DNA from: Anaerolineales bacterium UBA7227
GTDB lineage: Bacteria > Chloroflexota > Anaerolineae > Anaerolineales > Villigracilaceae
Assembly (NCBI GenBank): GCA_002473085.1
Contig: DKTP01000088.1
Coordinates: forward strand, 1-17,823
Length of the DNA stretch: 17,823 nt
Reading direction: 5' to 3'
Part shown: piece after piece, positions 13,015-17,823 of the stretch
How positions within the stretch are numbered: the first letter of the stretch is position 1
How the letters are laid out: every line of letters begins with the position of its first letter
Notes under the pieces: generated by a model
What the model saw: the letters and a program-made list of their open reading frames with translations, nothing else
The model's database searches: none
Told to the model about the DNA's origin: nothing
Translations under genes and position numbers: made by a program

Positions 13015-13953
13015 ATGCCGACACAAACCGCCCTCGCCCCCATCACCCAGGCCGCGCCGCTTGACTTGAAAGCGATAGACCGCGCCGACTTGCAACCCAC
13101 CACCAAAGCGAAGTACAAGCGCGAGATCGCCAACCTCGCCCAGGCGGGAATCAATCCGCTCGACCTTGAGGCGTTGACCGCCTACGCGGACGGGTTGAAA
13201 TCCTCGCGCAAGTCGTTTCTCAAATCAGCCTTGCGGCTTATGACAATTGACTTTGAGCAGGCCGTGAAGGGAAGCGCGACGCCTGATAATATCGCCCAGG
13301 TGCAGGCGGGCGTTTATCGTCTCGAGGCGATGCGCGGAGCGGTCAGCGTGAAAGCCCGCAAGGGAACAAAGGCGCACACATGGCTTTCACAGAAACAGGT
13401 GACGGAACTCACCAAACTTTGCGGGGATGACCTGGAAGGCCGGCGCGATTGGATCATATTGGGTTTACTCTTGGGCGCCGGCTTGCGGCGCGAGGAACTG
13501 GCTTCTTTGACCTTCGACGCGTTGAAACAGCAACCCGCGAAGGGCGGCAAACTCCGCGACGTGTTGCAGGTCAAAGGGAAGGGCGCAAAGGATCGCGTCA
13601 TCCCGATAAAGCCCATCCTCGCAGAGCGTCTGCGGGAATGGAAGGAAGCCGTAAAGGGCGGCGGGTTAGTTGCGCGCTCGCTTGGCATGGGAAAGAAGTT
13701 GGGCGAAAAAATGTCGGCGGTGGCAATTTTTCAGTTGGTCCGCAAATATGGCGCGTTAATCAATTGTCCCGAACTCGCCCCGCATGACCTTCGCAGAACC
13801 TACGCTCAATTGGGATACGAGGCTGGCGTACCGATCACTCAAATTAGCGTTCTGCTCGGACACAGCAGCGTAGCCACTACGCAAAAGTATCTGAATTTGA
13901 ATCTTGACCTTGAAACCACGGTTAGCGATTTTATTCCTCTCTCAGGCGATTAA
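13015..13953 (+). CDS. Tyrosine recombinase (phage-type integrase)
   Basis: This 312-residue protein has an N-terminal SAM-like core-binding domain (about 20-110) followed by the catalytic domain. All active-site residues are visible: Arg158 in GAGLRREEL, a lysine in VKGKGAKDR (187 or 189), His257 and Arg260 in HDLRRTYAQLGYEAG, His283 in LLGHSSVATTQKYL, and the nucleophile Tyr292. The family joins attP to attB by strand exchange; here tRNA-Glu is the candidate attB. It lacks the long N-terminal arm-binding domain of lambda-type integrases, being close to XerC/D size. ATG 13015 is chosen because AAGGA lies upstream and the promoter excludes 12967. It is in the middle of the element rather than next to the tRNA. 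Confidence 0.93.
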   Translation: MPTQTALAPITQAAPLDLKAIDRADLQPTTKAKYKREIANLAQAGINPLDLEALTAYADGLKSSRKSFLKSALRLMTIDFEQAVKGSATPDNIAQVQAGVYRLEAMRGAVSVKARKGTKAHTWLSQKQVTELTKLCGDDLEGRRDWIILGLLLGAGLRREELASLTFDALKQQPAKGGKLRDVLQVKGKGAKDRVIPIKPILAERLREWKEAVKGGGLVARSLGMGKKLGEKMSAVAIFQLVRKYGALINCPELAPHDLRRTYAQLGYEAGVPITQISVLLGHSSVATTQKYLNLNLDLETTVSDFIPLSGD

Positions 13954-13971
13954 GTGATAGGATACAAACAA

Positions 13972-14010
13972 ACCGCCCGCCCGTGAGTGGTATCACGGCG
14001 GGCGACGGTC
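13972..14010 (+). repeat. GC-rich imperfect hairpin after integrase
   Basis: ACCG-CCCGCC-GTGA on the left pairs imperfectly with TCACGGCGGGCGACGGT on the right. No T-run follows; the real terminator is 50 nt further on. Confidence 0.5.
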
Positions 14011-14028
14011 TAGCCGATAGCGGCGGCA

Positions 14029-14057
14029 TTGACAATGCGAATTGTAGCATATTCGCA
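14029..14057 (+). promoter_or_regulatory. Candidate promoter with palindrome, before 14101 gene
   Basis: TTGACA (14029-14034) is followed by the palindrome TGCGAAT-N8-ATTCGCA (14036-14057), which covers the region where a -10 box should lie (best candidate TATTCG at 14050-14055, weak). A transcript starting near 14062 would begin inside the following terminator stem and so would not be stopped by it. Confidence 0.4.
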
Positions 14058-14058
14058 G

Positions 14059-14090
14059 GCCGCTTGCAGAGGCAGGCGGCTTTTTGTTTT
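14059..14090 (+). terminator. Terminator directly before the 14101 gene
   Basis: GCCGCTTGC pairs with GCAGGCGGC (14072-14080, one G-T pair) around loop AGAG, followed by TTTTTGTTTT. It should end integrase transcripts. It lies one base before the GGAG Shine-Dalgarno of the next gene. Confidence 0.85.
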
Positions 14091-14100
14091 GGAGTATGCA

Positions 14101-15048
14101 ATGAACTTCTACAAGGTTGAATATTCGATACCGGCAAATGTCGAGGACATTCTCGCGTGGCTGGCAAGAGACATGCAGCAAGGAATCGAACCTTACGATC
14201 ACGGAAAAGTCAGAGTAACTTTTAACTTCAAGCGAAAAGAAAATGTGATCGAAGTTTTTCATACGGTAAAAACCGACGAATCTTCGCCTTCCAGCGGTAA
14301 GTCATTTTCTTTGGAAGCGGTAAGGGTGACTGATACAGCGTCTGTAATCGTCGGCCTGTATCAATCGGACAATTTACACATCAAAAAACTTTTTTATCTC
14401 TATCTGGCGCGTTTGGGTAGAGCGTTCAATGCCGACTTTGCAGAACCGATCACGATGCTATTCCAGGAAATAAAAGAGCAGGCTGAAAATTATCTGACTT
14501 TTCCAGAACTCGAAGCCCTCGAAGACAGGGCAAGGTCCGGCGATGAAAATGCGTTACGCGTGCTTGATACTGTGGCGCGAGAGGAAGGATTCGAGTCATG
14601 GGACAGCCTGAATAAAAAACTTTGGAAGGAATACGCTCCGGAACTCGAAAAAATGCGGGAAGCCGTAAGAAAAGAGGTTAACCGGCGAGAGTCTACCCCG
14701 GGCGTTTTGCAAGTTTGGGAATACCTGGAGCGAATGTCGCAATCGGAAAACCCATTACACCAAGCCATAGCAGATAACATTGCCTATCTGGATATATACA
14801 AAATGGGAAAGTCTTTTCAGGAAAAAACACTTCGCGCGCCTTTGTTTGAAACGGGGCAAGTCGGCGCGATAATTCCTTTAATCGAAGACCCAACAGATCA
14901 AAGAATTTGGGATTTGATAAAAGCAGACCCTTCTATAACTGACTCTCAAATCGCGGCGCATATAGATATTACAAGACAAGCCGTAAATCAGAGGAGGCGA
15001 AGCCTTGAAAAGATGGGTTATCAAGTGAGAGTGTCAAGACAAAAATAA
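14101..15048 (+). CDS. Hypothetical protein with C-terminal helix-turn-helix
   Basis: This 315-residue protein is AT-richer than its neighbours. The C-terminus has a helix-turn-helix/winged-helix like those of Lrp-type regulators: DQRIWDLIKADPSITDSQIA, then IDITRQAVNQRRRSLEKMGY (about 267-308). The first 100 residues and the charged, helical middle are not recognised. It is probably a DNA-binding regulator or replication-associated protein of the element. The start at 14101 has GGAG six bases before it. An ATG at 14096 opens a two-codon frame whose TGA overlaps the real start. Just upstream is a terminator and a palindrome, so expression is probably tightly controlled. Confidence 0.75.
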   Translation: MNFYKVEYSIPANVEDILAWLARDMQQGIEPYDHGKVRVTFNFKRKENVIEVFHTVKTDESSPSSGKSFSLEAVRVTDTASVIVGLYQSDNLHIKKLFYLYLARLGRAFNADFAEPITMLFQEIKEQAENYLTFPELEALEDRARSGDENALRVLDTVAREEGFESWDSLNKKLWKEYAPELEKMREAVRKEVNRRESTPGVLQVWEYLERMSQSENPLHQAIADNIAYLDIYKMGKSFQEKTLRAPLFETGQVGAIIPLIEDPTDQRIWDLIKADPSITDSQIAAHIDITRQAVNQRRRSLEKMGYQVRVSRQK

Positions 15049-15062
15049 ATAAGTGTCAAGAC
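15030..15062 (+). repeat. Two direct repeats at the end of the 14101 gene
   Basis: AGTGTCAAGAC occurs at 15030-15040 and 15052-15062, 22 bp apart (about two helical turns). The pair flanks the stop codon and precedes a -10-like TAATAT (15084-15089). The spacing would suit a regulator binding one face of the helix. Confidence 0.6.
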
Positions 15063-15090
15063 CACATAAAAAGCCAATAGGTTTAATATG

Positions 15091-15126
15091 CTCCCAAGAT
15101 GAAAAAACATCTTGGGAGTTTTTCTT
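15091..15126 (+). terminator. Terminator whose stem contains the next gene's RBS
   Basis: CTCCCAAGATG (15091-15101) pairs perfectly with CATCTTGGGAG (15108-15118) around six A, followed by TTTTTCTT. The next ATG is at 15127. Its Shine-Dalgarno GGGAG (15114-15118) is part of the right stem arm. Confidence 0.9.
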
Positions 15127-15324
15127 ATGGCGCGATATGAACGATTTACTTTTCTATGCGATGCAATTGAACGGCGGGCAATAGCCGACCTTGCGGCACG
15201 GTTGCAAAGAAGCCAAAGCGACGCAGTGCGTTTTGTCGTTATCGAAGCGGCGCGGCAATTGTCCCAGGCCGTGGACCCCAACCAAGAGGCCTCGAAGGAA
15301 TCCGCAAATGAAAAAGGAAATTAA
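15127..15324 (+). CDS. Small ribbon-helix-helix DNA-binding protein
   Basis: This 65-residue protein fits the Arc/CopG/MetJ ribbon-helix-helix fold. A strand (YERFTFLC) is followed by helix A (IERRAIADLAARLQ) and helix B (SQSDAVRFVVIEAARQL), with a polar tail. Such proteins act as dimeric repressors, often of plasmid copy number, partition or integrase genes. It is a good candidate to bind the palindromes in this element, although which one is unknown. ATG 15127 has GGGAG eight bases before it, but that sequence lies in the terminator stem, so translation from read-through RNA should be low unless the hairpin is opened. Confidence 0.78.
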   Translation: MARYERFTFLCDAIERRAIADLAARLQRSQSDAVRFVVIEAARQLSQAVDPNQEASKESANEKGN

Positions 15325-15674
15325 TCAAATCACTTATCGCCCGCTTTGTTTCAATTGCGGACGTGAATCCAACAAAATCGGCAGTTGCGCGGGCGATAGG
15401 CCAACCGCGAAGCAGTGTAAGCGCGGCATTGTCGCAATTGATCGGCGCGGGACTGGTAAGCGCGGCGGAAGGAGCATTTATTAGTCTGCCAGTCTTTGAA
15501 CATACGCTTCTCCAGGTGACGGTTAACGGAAAGCCAATCAAAGAACGTTCACGGACGCGACGCGAGAAACACAAACGCGAACGCGAGATTAACGCCAATG
15601 TGGACATGGCGAGGGCGATAAGGCGCTATCGTGAAAAGCAGAGAGACAAGCAAGGCAATCACAAGCAGAGGTAA
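15308..15674 (+). pseudogene. Winged-helix protein gene with apparent 1-nt frameshift
   Basis: From GTG 15363 to 15674 the frame encodes a winged helix-turn-helix (TKSAVARAIGQPRSSVSAALSQLIGAGLVS) and a very basic C-terminal tail. The same frame continues upstream to 15312 with a plausible first helix (KRKLIKSLIARFVSIADV) but has no start there. ATG 15308, with AAGGA upstream, is one base out of phase. Removing one A from its AAAAA run would give a continuous 121-residue protein. As read, the ATG frame instead yields a 58-residue peptide with CFNC and two more Cys. Alternatives are a GTG-started 103-residue protein, recoding, or a sequencing error. Confidence 0.55.
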
Positions 15675-15680
15675 ACAGCG

Positions 15681-16043
15681 ATGAAATGCAAAGCGAAAAC
15701 AAACAGCGGGCAGGCTTGCAGATCGCAAGCGATTAAGGACAGTCAATTTTGTTTCATCCATGACCCCGCAAGCGGAGCGGCGAGGGCGAAAGCGCGCAAA
15801 AAGGGCGGGGAACGTCGGCGCGTGTCTCATTATGGCGATGAGTCCATCATCCCCCGCGAAGTCAAAACGCTGGAGGACGCGAACAAAATCCTTGCGTACA
15901 CATTGGCGGAAGTTGTGCCAATGGAAAACAGCATAGCGCGGGCGCGGGTACTGCTTGCCTTGTACGACTCATTCGTCAAATCCTTCGAGATCGGAGAGTT
16001 TGAGAAACGACTTCAAGCGCTGGAGCAATGGAGCGGCAAATGA
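15681..16043 (+). CDS. Phage-type protein with N-terminal Cys/His zinc motif
   Basis: This 120-residue protein has an N-terminus (CKAKTNSGQACRSQAIKDSQ, then FCFIHDP) that is a Cys-Cys-Cys-His motif I recognise from many small phage and prophage proteins. These continue, as here, with an ARARKKGG-type basic stretch and a helical region ending in a short coiled coil (FEKRLQALEQ). Function is not established; a nucleic-acid-binding role is plausible. GAGGT lies eight bases before the ATG. Its stop overlaps the ATG of the next gene (ATGA), so the pair is probably translated together. Confidence 0.8.
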   Translation: MKCKAKTNSGQACRSQAIKDSQFCFIHDPASGAARAKARKKGGERRRVSHYGDESIIPREVKTLEDANKILAYTLAEVVPMENSIARARVLLALYDSFVKSFEIGEFEKRLQALEQWSGK

Positions 16044-16393
16044 CGATTAAAAAGCGACTGGAAAAACTGGAAGGCGCAAGGCGCGGCAGGAGGGGAGGAC
16101 CGGCGAACGTTTACAGATTCACCCAGGGAAATTACGCGGACGGCACATTTTACTTCATTGACGGCGAGGAGGTGGACGCGGAAAAATACGCCAAAGAATA
16201 CGCGGAATATAGGCGACTTCACGCGGACGATCACGCGCCGAGTCAATTAATCGCCTACTTTCCGGGCGACCGGTGCGAATACGGCTACCTTCCGGGCGAA
16301 CACGACGAACAGGGCGAATATAACGTCATACGCATTACCACATTTGAAGATGACGATGAGACGCCCCAGGACGAACGCAACGGCATTTTGTAA
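16040..16393 (+). CDS. Small acidic hypothetical protein
   Basis: This 117-residue protein starts with a short basic coiled-coil-like helix (TIKKRLEKLEGARRGRRGG). A region rich in Asp, Glu and Tyr follows, with strand-like segments (VYRFTQGNY, GTFYFIDGEEV, EYNVIRITTF). No family is recognised. ATG 16040 overlaps the preceding stop and has GGAG six bases upstream; an ATG at 16028 would add four residues. The opening helix and position beside the Cys/His phage-type protein are common in such elements. Confidence 0.7.
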   Translation: MTIKKRLEKLEGARRGRRGGPANVYRFTQGNYADGTFYFIDGEEVDAEKYAKEYAEYRRLHADDHAPSQLIAYFPGDRCEYGYLPGEHDEQGEYNVIRITTFEDDDETPQDERNGIL

Positions 16394-16419
16394 AACAAAA
16401 AACGAAAGGACAAGCAAAC

Positions 16420-16563
16420 ATGGAAAAGAACACGAAACAAAAAAGCGCCCCGGCAGAACCCAGGGCGCCCGGGGTGACTAGCAGCCACCCGACAACGAAC
16501 CAAAGAGATTATACAACTCTTCAATGGTTCGTGCAACAGGCTGAAAGGGGGGAGTCATGCTAA
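16420..16563 (+). CDS. 47-residue protein coupled to the replication ATPase gene
   Basis: This short frame encodes a basic, Pro/Ala-rich N-terminus and a C-terminal helix DYTTLQWFVQQAERGE. AAAGGA lies upstream of the ATG. The frame ends at 16563, overlapping the start of the next gene (16557), so it may mainly serve translational coupling, or encode a small partner of the ATPase. A long inverted repeat (16495-16532) lies inside it. No homologue is recognised. Confidence 0.55.
   Translation: MEKNTKQKSAPAEPRAPGVTSSHPTTNQRDYTTLQWFVQQAERGESC
16495..16532. repeat. Bipartite inverted repeat before the ATPase gene
   Basis: Outer arms ACGAACCA (16495-16502) and TGGTTCGT (16525-16532) enclose inner arms AAGAG and CTCTT (16503-16507, 16517-16521) around an AT-rich 9-nt loop; a 3-nt CAA bulge lies on one side. 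It is in the coding sequence of the small gene, 24 nt before the ATPase start. Possible roles are an RNA hairpin controlling translation, an operator or part of an origin. Confidence 0.55.
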
Positions 16564-17795
16564 CCGAACGAATTCAGGCGCAAGCAATCGCCGATCACCT
16601 GGCAGGCCTCGAGGTCAGAATTAACCCCAACGATCTGACAGAGATTTTCGCCAAGTGCTGGCGGGCAATTCAAGACAAGCCCGGCAAGGCTGAAAAACTG
16701 GAAGCCCTCGGGGAAGCGCTGGATTTTCAAAACACGCCAACCAACGCGGATATTTATCAGCGTATTCTCAGCCTTCGCCCTGGCGGTATGCGAATCGAAC
16801 CGCTTGACGAAATCAAAGACACAATCGCGCCAATCGAATGGGTTTGGGATGGATGGATACCTCGCGGCATGATTACGATCCTCGCGGCGGTCCCGTCGGC
16901 GGGAAAAACCGGACTCATGCTCGACCTGGCGCGGCGCGTCTCAAGCAAGGGCGGAACATGGCCCGACGGAAAGCCCATCAAAAAAGATAGCGCTAATGTT
17001 CTGTATATTGACGCGGAGAATCAGCCCGAGGTCATCAATGAGCGGGCGCTATCCTGGAAAATCAACCTTAAACGTTTTTTCCTGAAATGGCCCGAAGACG
17101 GCGAGGTTTTCGATCTGGGCGATGACCGTAACCAGGATATGGTCTATGAATGGGCGTATGCAGCCAAACCCGAACTAATCAATATTGACTCTTTTGGATC
17201 CATCAATTCCAAAGGCGAAAATAATATTGAGGACGTTCGGAAAATCCTCAGTTACCTGACCATGCTCGCCCGTGATTCGAAATGCGGATTGATTCTGTCC
17301 CATCACCTACGAAAGCGTCCGGGATTTATGTCTCCGCTTCTGGACTTGTCGCAAGACGATCTGCGCGGCAGCAGCCATATTGTGGCAGCGGCGCGGGCCA
17401 TTCTCGGATTGTCTGTAATTCAGACTACCGAGGAAGCAGACCCCAACGGCCCCAGGAAACTGAACGCGCTCAAGATGAATATCGGGCCGTATCCAACGCC
17501 GCTCGGGTTTGAAATGGTCCCCGGTTATCCAACCGGCTACAGTCTGAAATGGGGAGACGCCCCAAAACCCTACCGCGAACCCGACAAGGTGGACCTTTGC
17601 GCCGACTGGCTGGCGGACATCCTCGCCGACTCTGACAAACCGCTGAAAGAACTGGTGAAACTCGGACAGAATGAGGATTTTTCAAAAGGCCTGATTATCC
17701 GGGCAAAGCAGAAGTATCCTGGGCGATTCACGGACACGAAAGCCAGGCGTGACCCCAGCAACACCTGGAAACTCGTCAAAAATGACGAGAGGTAA
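16557..17795 (+). CDS. RepA/DnaB-like RecA-fold ATPase (AAA_25 type)
   Basis: This 412-residue protein has a helical N-terminal region (about 1-95), then a RecA-fold core. Visible are the Walker A AAVPSAGKTGLM (Lys117, Thr118), LYIDAENQPE near 155, a Walker B LINIDSF with Asp211, a sensor-like LILSHHLRKRPG, and DDLRGSSHIVAAARAI, typical of hexameric RepA-type helicases. The C-terminal 90 residues look like a small helical or winged domain. Such ATPases unwind DNA at plasmid or phage origins and often pair with a primase; a primase gene could lie beyond the window. GGGGGGAG before the ATG is a strong ribosome site, and the start lies within the preceding small gene. Replication is inferred from family, not shown. 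Confidence 0.85.
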   Translation: MLTERIQAQAIADHLAGLEVRINPNDLTEIFAKCWRAIQDKPGKAEKLEALGEALDFQNTPTNADIYQRILSLRPGGMRIEPLDEIKDTIAPIEWVWDGWIPRGMITILAAVPSAGKTGLMLDLARRVSSKGGTWPDGKPIKKDSANVLYIDAENQPEVINERALSWKINLKRFFLKWPEDGEVFDLGDDRNQDMVYEWAYAAKPELINIDSFGSINSKGENNIEDVRKILSYLTMLARDSKCGLILSHHLRKRPGFMSPLLDLSQDDLRGSSHIVAAARAILGLSVIQTTEEADPNGPRKLNALKMNIGPYPTPLGFEMVPGYPTGYSLKWGDAPKPYREPDKVDLCADWLADILADSDKPLKELVKLGQNEDFSKGLIIRAKQKYPGRFTDTKARRDPSNTWKLVKNDER

Positions 17796-17804
17796 TTTTT
17801 ATGA

Positions 17805-17823
17805 ACTGAATCACTGAATCACT
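17805..17823 (+). repeat. Start of an 8-bp tandem repeat, cut by window end
   Basis: ACTGAATC occurs twice in tandem and continues with ACT at the last base. It begins 10 nt after the ATPase stop. Whether it extends into an iteron-like array cannot be seen. Confidence 0.5.

Noticed and set aside
1..17823. CRISPR array, rRNA or insertion-sequence transposase
   Set aside because: No regularly spaced repeats, rRNA-like sequence or transposase frame was seen on either strand.

Overview
The window looks like a GC-rich bacterial chromosome, most plausibly Chloroflexota (Anaerolineae). I base that on overall character: a 7TM-GAF histidine kinase, tandem ArsR/DUF2087 regulators, a GH13 enzyme of a type I associate with that group, and promoters set very close to start codons. 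This assignment is from memory and was not checked against a database.

Chromosomal part, about 1-9075. A small lipoprotein gene (213-692) lies downstream of a membrane-bound sensor histidine kinase (738-3023), both on the minus strand. Divergent from the kinase is a long GH13 alpha-amylase-like enzyme with a lysine-rich tail (3080-5860). A BrnT/BrnA toxin-antitoxin pair follows (5975-6533), sharing a terminator region with ilvE, which is on the minus strand (6617-7534). Two paralogous ArsR-type regulators with C-terminal DUF2087 domains come next (7734-8279, 8337-8894), then a tRNA-Glu(CTC) with a clear promoter (9003-9075).

Accessory part, about 9076 to the end of the window. Immediately 3' of the tRNA the content changes to what I read as an integrative element whose right end lies outside the window. 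It starts with an excisionase/AlpA-like helix-turn-helix gene. A dense regulatory region follows (terminator, consensus promoter, two identical-arm palindromes, a second terminator and a foldable RNA). Then comes a string of small Cys-pair proteins, a probable lipoprotein with an SH3-like domain, and a membrane protein. A tyrosine recombinase with a complete set of catalytic residues sits mid-element. Beyond it are a DNA-binding protein, a ribbon-helix-helix protein, an apparently frameshifted winged-helix gene, a phage-type Cys/His protein, two small proteins and a RepA/DnaB-like RecA-fold ATPase. No capsid, terminase, relaxase or conjugation gene is visible, so it could be an integrative plasmid, a phage satellite or a degraded prophage.

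The most distinctive feature of the element is the placement of stem-loops directly against gene starts. Shine-Dalgarno sequences lie in or just beside the 3' arm of hairpins before the excisionase-like gene and the RHH gene. A promoter -35 box lies inside a terminator stem. A long inverted repeat spans the -10 and leader of the integrase, and a terminator ends 10 nt before the gene at 14101. Together this suggests a compact control circuit for integration, excision and replication that I do not recognise as a described system.
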